Positions 17,060 to 25,956 of a DNA stretch of 64,000 nucleotides are shown here, one piece after another. A model generated the notes under the pieces. That model was not told where the DNA came from. It did no database searches and saw only the letters and a list, made by a program, of their open reading frames with translations. The DNA is taken from the NCBI GenBank assembly GCA_002388665.1, contig DGMY01000025.1, positions 1 through 64,000 of the forward strand, in the 5' to 3' direction. Every line of letters starts with the position of its first letter. Positions within the stretch are counted from its first letter, which is position 1. Source of the DNA: Opitutia bacterium UBA4506 (GTDB taxonomy: Bacteria; Verrucomicrobiota; Verrucomicrobiia; Opitutales; Puniceicoccaceae). The position numbers and the translations under genes were made by a program.

Positions 17060-17737
17060 ATGACCACTTCAGCCAACATCTCACCGTTCGCACCCAAGCT
17101 CGCACCCTCGATTCTCGCAGCCAATCATGCCAACCTGCGGGAGGGGCTCGACAAGATCCTTGGGCTTCCCATCGAATGGCTCCATCTGGACATTATGGAT
17201 GGCCACTTCGTTCCAAACCTGAGCTTTGGCCCCAAGACCATTGCGGACCTCCGCCCAATGGCACCGGACCTCTTCTTCGACACTCACCTAATGCTGTCCC
17301 GTCCCGATCTGATGATCGACGCCTTTGCCGATGCAGGTTCGAACCAAATCACAGTTCATGTAGAGCCTTTCTACCCCATTCTGGAAACCCTTCGCGAGAT
17401 TCGAGGGAAGGGTCTAAAAGCAGGTCTGGCCCTCAATCCCGGGACTCCGCTTGAGCGGGTCTTCCCCTTTCTCGAAGAGATTGATCTCCTCTTGTTGATG
17501 ACCGTTCAGCCCGGATTCGGCGGTCAATCCTTCCGCCACGATGTTTTGGACAAGATCAAAGCCGCTCACGAGATCCGCGAACAGCAAAATCTTCCTTTCC
17601 GAATCGAGGTAGACGGTGGAGTTGACTCCGACACTGCTACCCTCTGTGCCGCAGCTGGCGCCGACTCATTCGTCTGTGGGACCGCCTTCTTCAAGGCCGA
17701 CAATCTCGAGAATTTTCGCAGGAACATCGAGGGATAA
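17060..17737 (+). CDS. rpe: Ribulose-phosphate 3-epimerase
   Basis: Interconverts ribulose 5-phosphate and xylulose 5-phosphate in the pentose phosphate pathway. The 225-aa TIM barrel shows LAPSILAAN at the start, the metal-binding HLDIMDGHFVPN, THLM, MTVQPGFGGQSF and VDGGV followed by the phosphate-binding GADSFVCGTAFF. The catalytic Asp residues (in DIMDG and VDGGV) are intact. It follows the dnaX tau tail by 15 nt and is probably cotranscribed. Confidence 0.95.
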   Translation: MTTSANISPFAPKLAPSILAANHANLREGLDKILGLPIEWLHLDIMDGHFVPNLSFGPKTIADLRPMAPDLFFDTHLMLSRPDLMIDAFADAGSNQITVHVEPFYPILETLREIRGKGLKAGLALNPGTPLERVFPFLEEIDLLLLMTVQPGFGGQSFRHDVLDKIKAAHEIREQQNLPFRIEVDGGVDSDTATLCAAAGADSFVCGTAFFKADNLENFRRNIEG

Positions 17738-17830
17738 TCGAATCGATCGTCGCAGATTCGACGAGGCTGGTCTCTATCCCTCTGCCGCGGGGAGCTCTCC
17801 ACAATCTGTGAGGAGCGTCGGCCCGACGGA

Positions 17831-18244
17831 TCACTGGGAAATCGACACGACCAACGATCGCCGATGAGGACGATCGCGGTGTTCCCACAGAAAAATCCCC
17901 TGCCACGTGCCGAGGGCGAGCCTTCCACTGATCACGGGGATCGACTCGCTCGTACGGGTCAGCGCCATCTTAATGTGGCTCGGCATGTCATCCGGACCTT
18001 CGGCAGTGTGGGCGTAACCCGTTCCATCGGGAACGAGTTCGTCCATGTACCGCTCGAGATCTCGACAGGCCGTCGGGTCGGCATTCTCCATCAACACCAA
18101 GCTACAGCTGGTGTGACGGCAAAAAACAAGCGCCAATGCCTCACGGGCACTCGCGCTTGATACCGCGTGCTCGACGCGGTCAGTAATTTCATAGAGCCCC
18201 CGCCCAGCAGTATCGATCGAGAACGAAAAGTTCGAGACCGACAC
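17831..18244 (-). CDS. yjbQ: YjbQ/UPF0047 family protein
   Basis: A 137-aa protein with all UPF0047 signatures: the metal-binding CRHTSCSLVLMENADP, the acidic EGPDDMPSHIK, and GTWQGIFLWEHR near the end. The family includes E. coli YjbQ, which has thiamine-phosphate synthase activity in vitro. The start is GTG 18244. It lies 33 nt downstream of rpmB on the same strand. Confidence 0.92.
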   Translation of the reverse strand: MSVSNFSFSIDTAGRGLYEITDRVEHAVSSASAREALALVFCRHTSCSLVLMENADPTACRDLERYMDELVPDGTGYAHTAEGPDDMPSHIKMALTRTSESIPVISGRLALGTWQGIFLWEHRDRPHRRSLVVSISQ

Positions 18245-18277
18245 GACAGCGGGCGAAAGGGAATCGAAAAAGAAGAC

Positions 18278-18508
18278 TTAGGCCTTAACGACCTTACCTG
18301 CCTTCAGGGCCTTAGCAGATACCCAGATCCGCTTGATTTGGCCGCTGGGGAGGCGGACGCGAACCCGCTGTAGGTTAGGGCGGAAGGTGCGTTTGGAGTT
18401 CTTCACGACGTGCGTGCCGATACCACCGCTCTTCTTGCTTTGACCCTTACGAGTGATTCTGCCCCCACGAATGGGGCGACGACCTGTGATTGCGCAAATT
18501 CTGGACAT
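18278..18508 (-). CDS. rpmB: Ribosomal protein bL28
   Basis: A 76-aa basic protein starting MSRICAITGRRPIRGGRITR, with the family elements FRPNLQRVRVRLPSG and the C-terminal WVSAKALKAGKV. It is part of the large ribosomal subunit. The zinc-binding CxxC of some L28 paralogues is absent. It is encoded alone rather than with rpmG, with a GTG-started yjbQ gene 33 nt behind it. Confidence 0.97.
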   Translation of the reverse strand: MSRICAITGRRPIRGGRITRKGQSKKSGGIGTHVVKNSKRTFRPNLQRVRVRLPSGQIKRIWVSAKALKAGKVVKA

Positions 18509-18583
18509 GGTAAAACTTGGAAAAACAGAGAAGAGAAACGAGAACCTATCGACCGGGCAACCCTAAATCGTCCATTTTTCTAA

Positions 18584-19261
18584 TTAAATTGATGTGGGGT
18601 CGTCTTCGATGGTTTTTCCCAGCGTTCCGGGCTCCCCGTCTTCCAGGGAATTTGCCAGCCAATTCAGGTGCGTCATCATGCGATCCATCCGCTCGTATGC
18701 CGCAGCGCCGGACAAAATCCCCAACTCCTGATAGCCGAGTCGCCCTTTAATTAGGTTGATCGTTCCCGAGGTAGATCCGAGATCCTCCAGAATTCGCTCA
18801 CACATCGAGCTGGTGATCTTCTCGCTGACCCATTCGGGGCGATTTGTGGCAATCAGTACGCGCTTATTAAAAGCTTCCGTAGGGCCATTTACTTTAGTCA
18901 GGTTCTTGAACTCATTGCGCTCCAAACGGTTCAATCCCTTCTTCGATCGAATCAACATCACGCAATCCTCCCGCAATGCCGTCTCCATAAAAATCGCCGT
19001 CCCGGACTGACGGGTATTCTTCATTCCCGAGCCGAGCGTTTGGACACTCGTTTCCCGGCGATTCCAATGCCCGTGAAGATAGGGAGAGGCACGAAACAAT
19101 CCCAACATTTTCGCCTCGGGCTGAGTCAGGTCCAAGCCGTACTTATTTCCCAGTGCCTCGTAGTTCTTCAAAATCGATTTCCACGATTGCCGATTGAGAT
19201 AAAAGCCGAGAAGGCCGACCGCCACGAGAAGCCCGACGACCAATGCAATTTCCTGTACCAT
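18584..19261 (-). CDS. Membrane-anchored hypothetical protein
   Basis: A 225-aa protein with one N-terminal membrane helix (about residues 5-21, ALVVGLLVAVGLLGFYL) and a cytoplasmic alpha-beta domain. Segments such as YLHGHWNRRETSVQTLG and FNKRVLIATNRPEWVSEKI resemble DUF3137-type domains that read an embedded beta sheet, but the family is not certain. It sits 75 nt upstream of rpmB on the same strand. Confidence 0.5.
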   Translation of the reverse strand: MVQEIALVVGLLVAVGLLGFYLNRQSWKSILKNYEALGNKYGLDLTQPEAKMLGLFRASPYLHGHWNRRETSVQTLGSGMKNTRQSGTAIFMETALREDCVMLIRSKKGLNRLERNEFKNLTKVNGPTEAFNKRVLIATNRPEWVSEKITSSMCERILEDLGSTSGTINLIKGRLGYQELGILSGAAAYERMDRMMTHLNWLANSLEDGEPGTLGKTIEDDPTSI

Positions 19262-19405
19262 CGATCCGTCTTACTCTTTCGTCACAATTGAGACGAGTAG
19301 ATTTTCCGATATCGCGTCGAGCCACCGTAAATTGATTCGCAATCGATAGCCGCGCAAGAAATCCCCTTGCCTCACCTCGCGCCGGAATAAATCCTAAACA
19401 TTAGA

Positions 19406-20137
19406 ATGAGCAACCAAGCGTCAGCCGTGTCCCACCCTAATACTGATATCATCGTAGCACTTGATGTTCCGACAAAAGAAGAGGCATTTGCCATCCTGGA
19501 TCGACTGGAGAATCGGCCCCGTTGCGTAAAAATTGGCCTTCAACTCTTTACTCGATATGGCCCCAGTCTCGTCGAATCCGTCGCATCGCGCGGGTGCAGG
19601 ATTTTTCTCGATCTCAAACTCCACGATATTCCCAATACCGTTGCCCACGCGGTCGAAAGCCTGGCCCATCTCCCAATTGATCTTTTGACCATTCACTGCC
19701 TGGGAGGTCCGGCTATGATTCGCGCTGCAGCCGAGGCTCGTGACCGCAGCGGTTCATCGATGAAATTACTCGCAGTTACGATCCTCACCTCCATGGATGA
19801 GGAACAGATCGAGGCCGTGGGGCTGTCCGGTTCTCCGAGCGAGAATGCAATCCGACTCGCGGGAATGGCGCTCGAGTCCGGTGCGGATGGGCTCGTCTGC
19901 TCAGCTCTGGAAGTCCAATCCATGCGCAATTCATTTGGATCCGACCCCATCCTAGTCGTTCCAGGGATTCGTCCCAGTGGCTTTGCCAAAGGGGACCAAA
20001 AACGCGTAATGACTCCCGGTGAGGCCGCACAAGCCGGGTCCACCCACTTGGTCATCGGGCGCCCTATCGTCAAAGCCGAGGACCCCGTAAGCGTGTACGA
20101 CCAAATCGCGGCGGAGATCCTGGCAACAACTCAGTAG
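19406..20137 (+). CDS. pyrF: Orotidine 5'-phosphate decarboxylase
   Basis: Makes UMP from OMP, the last step of pyrimidine synthesis. The 243-aa barrel has the N-terminal IIVALDVPTKEEA, the catalytic tetrad region FLDLKLHDIPNTV, and the phosphate-binding VVPGIRPSG and THLVIGRPI. All catalytic Lys and Asp residues are in place. It is the first gene of a tight operon: ispD starts 4 nt after it. Confidence 0.96.
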   Translation: MSNQASAVSHPNTDIIVALDVPTKEEAFAILDRLENRPRCVKIGLQLFTRYGPSLVESVASRGCRIFLDLKLHDIPNTVAHAVESLAHLPIDLLTIHCLGGPAMIRAAAEARDRSGSSMKLLAVTILTSMDEEQIEAVGLSGSPSENAIRLAGMALESGADGLVCSALEVQSMRNSFGSDPILVVPGIRPSGFAKGDQKRVMTPGEAAQAGSTHLVIGRPIVKAEDPVSVYDQIAAEILATTQ

Positions 20138-20141
20138 TTCG

Positions 20142-20921
20142 ATGACCGCATCCGCCAGCCAATCTTTCACCTCCTCTCAATCGACTGGAGTCAGAGCGGT
20201 CCTTCTCGCGGCCGGTAAAGGCAGTCGAATGAAGGGAGCTGTTGACGATAAGATCCTTGTCCCCGTCGAGGGCAAAAGTAGCTTCCGCCGGAGTTATGAG
20301 GCCTTCGTAGCTACCCAAATTTTCGATACAATTGTCATCGTCTATCGCGATCTCGAACAACGGGAAAAGCTTGCCGGGGAACTGTCTAAATCCACAGCCG
20401 AAGGAAAGCACCCCACTACGCGGTGGGTTCTTGGAGGCTCGCTGAGGCAAGACTCTGTCTTCGCTGGCTTGACTACCGCCGGGATCGATACGGAGTACGT
20501 TTTCATCCACGATTGTGCACGACCTCTGGTCCGTCCCGAGGATATTAGAACTCTGTTCGATAGCGTTATCCGTGACCGCTCTGCCTCGCTCGCTCGCCCG
20601 ATCACCGACACGATCAAACGCGTCAACCGGCGACGAACCAACTTTCGCAATTGCCAACTGCGGGAGATCGACAGGCGGGGATGCTGGTCAATGGAAACAC
20701 CACAGGCCTTCGAGTATAACTTGATTTTCGACGCGTATCAAAAGGCCAGACAGGAGCCGACTCACTATACTGATGATACTTCAATCGCTTCAGCAGCAGG
20801 TCATAAGATCACGTTGGTAGAGCCGTCATTCCCCAATCCCAAGATCACCCGTCCGGGAGATCTCGCTTTGGCATCGTTCCTCGTCCGCAATCCCGATTTC
20901 AACAAAGACGAGCCGCAATGA
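20142..20921 (+). CDS. ispD: 2-C-methyl-D-erythritol 4-phosphate cytidylyltransferase
   Basis: Third step of the non-mevalonate isoprenoid pathway (CTP + MEP to CDP-ME). The 259-aa protein has the nucleotide loop VLLAAGKGSRM, the GGSLRQDSV motif, IHDCARPLV and METPQAFEY. An N-terminal extension of about 16 residues precedes the loop; an internal start is possible. Its stop overlaps the ispF start by 4 nt, so translation is coupled. Confidence 0.95.
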   Translation: MTASASQSFTSSQSTGVRAVLLAAGKGSRMKGAVDDKILVPVEGKSSFRRSYEAFVATQIFDTIVIVYRDLEQREKLAGELSKSTAEGKHPTTRWVLGGSLRQDSVFAGLTTAGIDTEYVFIHDCARPLVRPEDIRTLFDSVIRDRSASLARPITDTIKRVNRRRTNFRNCQLREIDRRGCWSMETPQAFEYNLIFDAYQKARQEPTHYTDDTSIASAAGHKITLVEPSFPNPKITRPGDLALASFLVRNPDFNKDEPQ

Positions 20922-21406
20922 CTCCTGTGCCTTTTCGCACCGGCATCGCCTATGATGTCCATCGCTTCAATCCTGATCGGCCGCTGGTTCTGGGAGGAGT
21001 CACGATTCCCGATGCCCCCGGCCTGGAGGGCCACTCCGACGCGGATTGCCTGACGCATGCCATTAGCGATGCCATTCTCGGCGCGCTAGCACAACCCGAC
21101 ATCGGGTTCCACTTTCCTCCGGGCGACCCAAGCTGCCTCAACATCGACAGCCAGAAGATCCTCAAGTTCGCTGCGGATCTAGCTTCGGAAAACGAGTATA
21201 AGATTGGCAATGTCGATGTGATGATCATCGCCGAAAAGCCGAAAATCAGTCCTTGGACTGAAGCTATGCGTATTCGCATTGCGGAGACGCTATCAGTCAA
21301 CCCCGACCAAATCGGTATCAAAGCGACAACCAACGAGAAACTGGGTTCGATCGGGCGCGGCGAGGGAATTTCCGCGATGGCGAGCGTTCTCCTGTATCGA
21401 AAGTAG
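20918..21406 (+). CDS. ispF: 2-C-methyl-D-erythritol 2,4-cyclodiphosphate synthase
   Basis: Cyclises CDP-ME-2P to MEcPP, two steps after IspD. The 162-aa protein shows the zinc ligands in YDVHRF, the substrate loop GLEGHSDADCLTHAISDA, and the C-terminal KATTNEKLGSIGRGEGISA. The usual DIGxxFPD reads DIGFHFPPGD here, a mild change. It ends the pyrF-ispD-ispF operon; a weak hairpin (AAGTGC/GCACTT near 21450-21477) may end the transcript. Confidence 0.96.
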   Translation: MTPVPFRTGIAYDVHRFNPDRPLVLGGVTIPDAPGLEGHSDADCLTHAISDAILGALAQPDIGFHFPPGDPSCLNIDSQKILKFAADLASENEYKIGNVDVMIIAEKPKISPWTEAMRIRIAETLSVNPDQIGIKATTNEKLGSIGRGEGISAMASVLLYRK

Positions 21407-21536
21407 AGGTACGCTTTCCCCGCTTAAGGTGGGTCTCCCCTCGGTTCGAGAAAGTGCCCCCGGGCTTTCGGCGCACTTCCTGATTGGGCCGAATCTACAA
21501 TCCGACAATTCGAGATAGTGGACTCCTGCCAGAGAG

Positions 21537-22517
21537 CTATTCCCGTTCAACCGGAGCGCTGATCTGCGACGGATCGATCCCCTCGCGCAGCTCGATTGTC
21601 GCGAGAACTTTTGGTACATACATGCGGGTTTCAGACGGTAGAACTGCTGCAATACCGTTAAAGTCCGAAGCACCCTCCTCTTTCATCAAGCGACTGACTC
21701 TTCCTTCACCGGCGTTGTACGCCGCAAAAACCAACGGCCAGGATTCAAACCGCTTATACAGGTACCGGAGGTATTTGGCCGCAGCCGTCGCACTCTTCGC
21801 TGGGTTGGTTCGTTCGTCATCCGGCGTCACGGCCAATCCCATCCACTCCGCAGTTGCCGGCATGAACTGAAAGAGCCCCCTGGCCCCCACCGGACTGACG
21901 GCCTTAGGGTCGAAAGAGGACTCAACTTCAGCGAGCCAGATCAACTCGGTCGGAACGCCCTCGCCCGCAAACTTTCCTTTAACCAGGGGGAGTAGCCCTT
22001 CCGCAGGTTGGGGGGCTCGACGTTCAGAGATCCGGTGACGCCATATCCGCAGATCGGTCACATAGTCGTCGCGAAATTTTTCCATCTGTTCAGCGGTCGG
22101 TTCGGTCTCCGTCTCCTGGGCCACTGCGGTTGCCTCCTGCTTGGACCAATTGGCCACGACCGCGTAATCGTAGCGCTGCAACAACCAAGCCACGTAATGC
22201 CGTCCACTTTCAGTCTGGGAAAGTGCGGCCATCAGCTGAGGGATCATCGACTCCAAGTTCGCAAGGTCGTCCAGCTGGCGCGAGCTCAAGGCGGTCTCCA
22301 GTTGAGCCCCCATTTGCTGAAACTCTTCGGGGGAAAATGCGAGATCCGGCAAATCCCCTCGTTGCCAAGCCTCCCCCATGTCCAAGGCCAGATCTACGAA
22401 TTGATCAATCTGTTCACGGGAAATCTCCGGTGCTTGCCCCCAAAGAGAAACCGAAACACTTGCAAAAATCGTCACCGTTCTGACCCGAATGCCAAAAATC
22501 ATGCCGCGAATATCCAT
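21537..22517 (-). CDS. Lytic transglycosylase (SLT domain, MltD/Slt-like)
   Basis: Cleaves peptidoglycan glycan strands with formation of 1,6-anhydro ends. I chose ATG 22517, which gives a hydrophobic leader (FGIRVRTVTIFASVSVSL); ATG 22502 is an alternative, and the frame is open to 22688. An N-terminal helical region of about 150 residues is followed by the catalytic SLT domain: catalytic Glu in LAEVESSFDP, then GARGLFQFMPATAEWMG and VFAAYNAGEGRV. No LysM repeats follow. It is divergent from the DUF2126 gene. Confidence 0.88.
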   Translation of the reverse strand: MDIRGMIFGIRVRTVTIFASVSVSLWGQAPEISREQIDQFVDLALDMGEAWQRGDLPDLAFSPEEFQQMGAQLETALSSRQLDDLANLESMIPQLMAALSQTESGRHYVAWLLQRYDYAVVANWSKQEATAVAQETETEPTAEQMEKFRDDYVTDLRIWRHRISERRAPQPAEGLLPLVKGKFAGEGVPTELIWLAEVESSFDPKAVSPVGARGLFQFMPATAEWMGLAVTPDDERTNPAKSATAAAKYLRYLYKRFESWPLVFAAYNAGEGRVSRLMKEEGASDFNGIAAVLPSETRMYVPKVLATIELREGIDPSQISAPVERE

Positions 22518-22608
22518 TTTGGCTCGAAAATAGCAAGAGAGCGAGTCCCGCTCATGCATAAGAATCTTGTATCCAACGTCTCGAACCTCCTTTCTAAACA
22601 GTAAGTTC

Positions 22609-24723
22609 ATGGAAATTTCTCCCGCTATCTCTGATCTGGCCCGAAAGGTCGAAAAGCAACTATCAGACCGGCGGGTGGTAATGACCATGGGGGGTGAACC
22701 GACCTACATCCCTCATCAACCCAAAGGGGCCGAGTGGAACCTCGAGGCGATGGGACCCGAGAAACTGGGCTATGCCCATAAGATGGCATCCAACCTTCTC
22801 AATGAGGAATGCCCCGGCGCCGTCGTTCTTCAGGTGTTCGGCAAGTGGTATCCGGGTGAGCCCCTCCCCCGCTGGAATGTCCTCCTCCTCGACAACCCAG
22901 GCGATGTACTTTGGCCGGTGAGAAGCACGTTGCTGCTCGAAGACCGTGAGGGCCAAAATCACCCTCGAGACGCGACGAAGCTTGCCAAAAAATTGGCCGC
23001 CAAGCTCGATTTCTCCGATTTTCTCGTTCCTGCGAGGAACGCATCCGCCCCGAAACGCAGTACCTGCGGATGGGTCCTTCCGCTTGACTACGAAGACGAC
23101 GAATGGATATCGGAGCGCTGGCCTTGGTCGCGGGAAGACCCAATTCCGCTTTTCGCTGGTGACTCTCCTCTGGGACTGCGACTCCCCCTCGGCGACCTCC
23201 CGGAAGACGCCCTACGGCGTGCTCTGACCGTCGAATGCATCAATGGGGCGCTCCACCTCTTCATCCCTCCGCTGGAATGGACCGCATTCCGTACGCTGAT
23301 CCATTTGATCTCCGAAACCATCCAGGAGTCGGGATTAACCGATATCATTCTTTGCGGGTACGGCCCGAGCGGGGCTCCCGAGACTGTCCGCTCTTTCGGC
23401 CTCGCCGCCGATCCCGGCGTACTGGAAATCAACCTCCCGGCATGCAATGATTGGTTTTCCTATCATCACAATCTCATAGCCGCCGACAAAGCAGCCCGGC
23501 AAACTGGGCTCACGACAATCCGCTTACAGCTCAACGGAAGTGTAACCGGAACTGGCGGAGGATCCCACCTCACTTTCGGTGGTACTTCGCTCGAAACCAA
23601 TCCGTTTCTCCAGCGTCCTAAACGCATCGCCTCCATTCTCCGGTTTTGGCAACATCACCCAGTACTGTCCTACGCATTCTCCGGACAATATGTCGGTCCA
23701 GGCTGTCAGGCGCCCCGATTTGATGAGGGCCCGACCCACAGTCTCTACGAAACCGAAGTAGCGTGCGAGGGGATGGAATCAATCCGCGGGGCCTTTGATC
23801 CGTACTGGATCGACCAGTTCCTTCACAACTTGATGACGGACGCCTCGGGAAACACCCATCGCGCCGAGATGTGTTTCGATAAGTTCTTCAACCCCGCAGC
23901 ACCGAACGGGTGCGCCGGGATCATAGAATTCCGCGCCTTTGAGACACTACCCGATACCAATCTCACGGCGGTCGTTTCCCTTTTTATTCGGACAATCATC
24001 GCCCGGTTGGTCAAACGCCCATTCGCGAGGCGGCTCCGGAGGTTTGGGAAGCACCTTCACGACCGCTATTTCCTTCCCTCTTGGCTTTGGGAGGACTTGC
24101 AGGAGATTTGTGAGGACCTGCGAAATGCTGGTCTTGATTTTGACCCGGAATGGTTGCGCCCCCTCTTCGATTTTCGCTTCCCGTTGCGGGGCGAGATCGA
24201 TGTCGACGGAAGCAAAATCCAAATCCGTCAGGCACTGGAATCGTACCCGCTCATGGCCGAAGAATCTCAGGGGCTGGCAACGGTGCGGAAGGTCGATAAT
24301 TCCACGGATCGACTGGAAATTCTCCTGCCAGACCCCACGCTACTCGAGAAGGGCTATCTTTTGGTCAACGGCGTCCAGGCGCATTTCACCGACCACAGCG
24401 CGGGTGCTGTTTGCGGCCTTCGATATAAGTGCGCCAGTGCTCACCCCGCCCTCCATCCCAATGTGCCGATTCAGTCCCCCCTCCTTTTTGAGTGGGTAGA
24501 TTCCGAAACCGAGAAGGTATCGACCGCCGCCCGCTATCATCACTGGCATCCTTCCGAGCCTGTCTATCCCGGCTTCCCCGAGGATGAGGAAGAGGCGAAG
24601 GTGCGGCGGGATAAGCGATGGATCGTCGCTCACGAGCGCGAAGGACTGGTTGCCCAGGGGCGACCTCCGAGAACCTCTCCAGAATTCAAGGTCACCCTCG
24701 ATCTGCGGAGACAACAATTCTAA
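22609..24723 (+). CDS. DUF2126 family protein
   Basis: A 704-aa protein from ATG 22609. DUF2126 segments run the whole length: MTMGGEPTYIP near the start, VLQVFGKWYPGEPLPRWN, NLPACNDWFSYHHNLIAADK, GTGGGSHLTFGG, and FRAFETLPD. In many bacteria this domain is the C-terminal part of a roughly 1100-residue protein fused to an N-terminal transglutaminase-like domain; here it is free-standing, and no transglutaminase gene is visible next to it. The parallel with glutamate-cysteine ligase-like folds (GGGSH motif) suggests peptide ligation, but that is inference. Confidence 0.85.
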   Translation: MEISPAISDLARKVEKQLSDRRVVMTMGGEPTYIPHQPKGAEWNLEAMGPEKLGYAHKMASNLLNEECPGAVVLQVFGKWYPGEPLPRWNVLLLDNPGDVLWPVRSTLLLEDREGQNHPRDATKLAKKLAAKLDFSDFLVPARNASAPKRSTCGWVLPLDYEDDEWISERWPWSREDPIPLFAGDSPLGLRLPLGDLPEDALRRALTVECINGALHLFIPPLEWTAFRTLIHLISETIQESGLTDIILCGYGPSGAPETVRSFGLAADPGVLEINLPACNDWFSYHHNLIAADKAARQTGLTTIRLQLNGSVTGTGGGSHLTFGGTSLETNPFLQRPKRIASILRFWQHHPVLSYAFSGQYVGPGCQAPRFDEGPTHSLYETEVACEGMESIRGAFDPYWIDQFLHNLMTDASGNTHRAEMCFDKFFNPAAPNGCAGIIEFRAFETLPDTNLTAVVSLFIRTIIARLVKRPFARRLRRFGKHLHDRYFLPSWLWEDLQEICEDLRNAGLDFDPEWLRPLFDFRFPLRGEIDVDGSKIQIRQALESYPLMAEESQGLATVRKVDNSTDRLEILLPDPTLLEKGYLLVNGVQAHFTDHSAGAVCGLRYKCASAHPALHPNVPIQSPLLFEWVDSETEKVSTAARYHHWHPSEPVYPGFPEDEEEAKVRRDKRWIVAHEREGLVAQGRPPRTSPEFKVTLDLRRQQF

Positions 24724-24887
24724 GGGGGAAAACGGTTTCCACTCGAACGAGACATTGACAGTTCCATCGGGGAGAAATCCAACTGCGCGATGTGTCCCAC
24801 TTCTTCCTGTGCGGCAGCAGAAGTCGAGAGGAGGCCGATATCAACGGCTATTGCATCGTGCACCCTATCTGAACTAAGATTCCATCC

Positions 24888-25409
24888 GTGCAAACCTCAA
24901 TCCTACTCATCACTTTCAGTGGAGACGACCGTCAAGGCATCGTTCATGAAATCGCGGCCAAAGTTCATTCCCACCAAGGGAACTGGGAACGCAGCCGACT
25001 GATCCACCTCTCGGGTCGGTTCGTCGGTTTGCTTCAGGTGAGCGTCTCCAAAGAAAACCGCGAGGGCCTTCGATCTGACCTAATGTCCATTCAAGGGTTG
25101 GAGTTGACCGTCGCCGAAGGTAAGGGCATCCCTCAACCCGCCGAAGCAAAGTCTTTCAAAGTTTCTCTAGTGGGTGCCGATCATCCGGGTATCGTCAGTG
25201 AGGTATTTGCCTCGCTCGCGTCCCTTGGGCTTAATGTGGAATCAATGTCGACAAAGACCGAGGCCGCGGCCGATTCTGGGACTCTTCTCTTTCGCGCAGA
25301 AGCACGCCTTTCCACTCGCGAACCTACCTCCGAATCAACGATACTGGAGGTCCTGGAGAATCTGGGGATGGATCTCCTTGTCGAGGTATCGGCCGACTCC
25401 TCTTCTTGA
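24888..25409 (+). CDS. Tandem ACT-domain protein (GcvR-like)
   Basis: The 173-aa protein consists of two ACT domains (about residues 4-78 and 88-168), each beginning with the hallmark strand and Asp-x-x-Gly turn (LITFSGDDRQGIVHEIA and VSLVGADHPGIVSEVF). This layout matches GcvR-type regulators and stand-alone amino-acid sensors. The start is GTG 24888. No glycine-cleavage genes are nearby, so its ligand is unknown. The DUF3293 gene follows after 17 nt. Confidence 0.85.
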   Translation: MQTSILLITFSGDDRQGIVHEIAAKVHSHQGNWERSRLIHLSGRFVGLLQVSVSKENREGLRSDLMSIQGLELTVAEGKGIPQPAEAKSFKVSLVGADHPGIVSEVFASLASLGLNVESMSTKTEAAADSGTLLFRAEARLSTREPTSESTILEVLENLGMDLLVEVSADSSS

Positions 25410-25426
25410 AACGCGCCACCACCCCC

Positions 25427-25801
25427 ATGAACCCCGCCTACCGAAACGTAGTGATTCGGGTCGAGGGGAAAATCCCGAGTTGCGATTTTTCAATCGTCAC
25501 CGCCTGTAATCCCAAGGGCCAAATCAATTCCAAAGAATCGAATCGGCAAGCCGATCAAAAACTGCGGGACGCACTAGCAGACTTGACCCCTCCTCCCCTG
25601 CGGGCGACCGGGATGTCCCCCGACCAATCCCATCAAGAGCCGGGGTGGACAGTTTGGGACTTGGATGAATCCATCCGACTCGGAAGAGAATTTCAACAAG
25701 AGGCCATCTACCGAGTCACCCGAGGAACTCTTCATCTGATCGCACTAAACACAGCGCATCACGAAACCCTCGGGCCCCTCAAAGATTTTCTTGTCCACTG
25801 A
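25427..25801 (+). CDS. DUF3293 family protein
   Basis: From ATG 25427 the 124-aa protein shows the DUF3293 pattern: CDFSIVTACNPKGQ, the NRQADQKLRDAL helix, GMSPDQSHQEPGW and LGREFQQEAIYRVTRG. The family's function is unknown. An in-frame TTG at 25406 overlaps the previous gene and is less likely to be the start. It lies 17 nt after the ACT gene and 69 nt before a tRNA gene. Confidence 0.75.
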   Translation: MNPAYRNVVIRVEGKIPSCDFSIVTACNPKGQINSKESNRQADQKLRDALADLTPPPLRATGMSPDQSHQEPGWTVWDLDESIRLGREFQQEAIYRVTRGTLHLIALNTAHHETLGPLKDFLVH

Positions 25802-25870
25802 TCCGCTGCTTTCGCTCCTCTTTTTCCTTTCGCTCCCGCCTCACTTTCGCTTAGAACTAATGAATCACGA

Positions 25871-25947
25871 GCGAGGGTAGCTCAGCTGGATAGAGCATCG
25901 GCCTTCTAAGCCGACGGTCGTGGGTTCGAATCCCACCCCTCGCGCCA
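25871..25947 (+). tRNA. tRNA-Arg (anticodon UCU)
   Basis: Cloverleaf: acceptor GCGAGGG/CCCTCGC, D arm with AGCTGGATA, anticodon stem TCGGC/GCCGA with loop CTTCTAA (anticodon TCT), T arm GTGGG-TTCGAAT-CCCAC. CCA is encoded at 25945-25947. It reads AGA codons. The obg gene ends 10 nt further on the other strand. Confidence 0.96.
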
Positions 25948-25956
25948 CTGTAGGAC

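Noticed and set aside
22008..22604. Plus-strand frame opposite the lytic transglycosylase
   Set aside because: Composition and lack of motifs mark it as a shadow; the SLT active-site motifs on the other strand are unambiguous.
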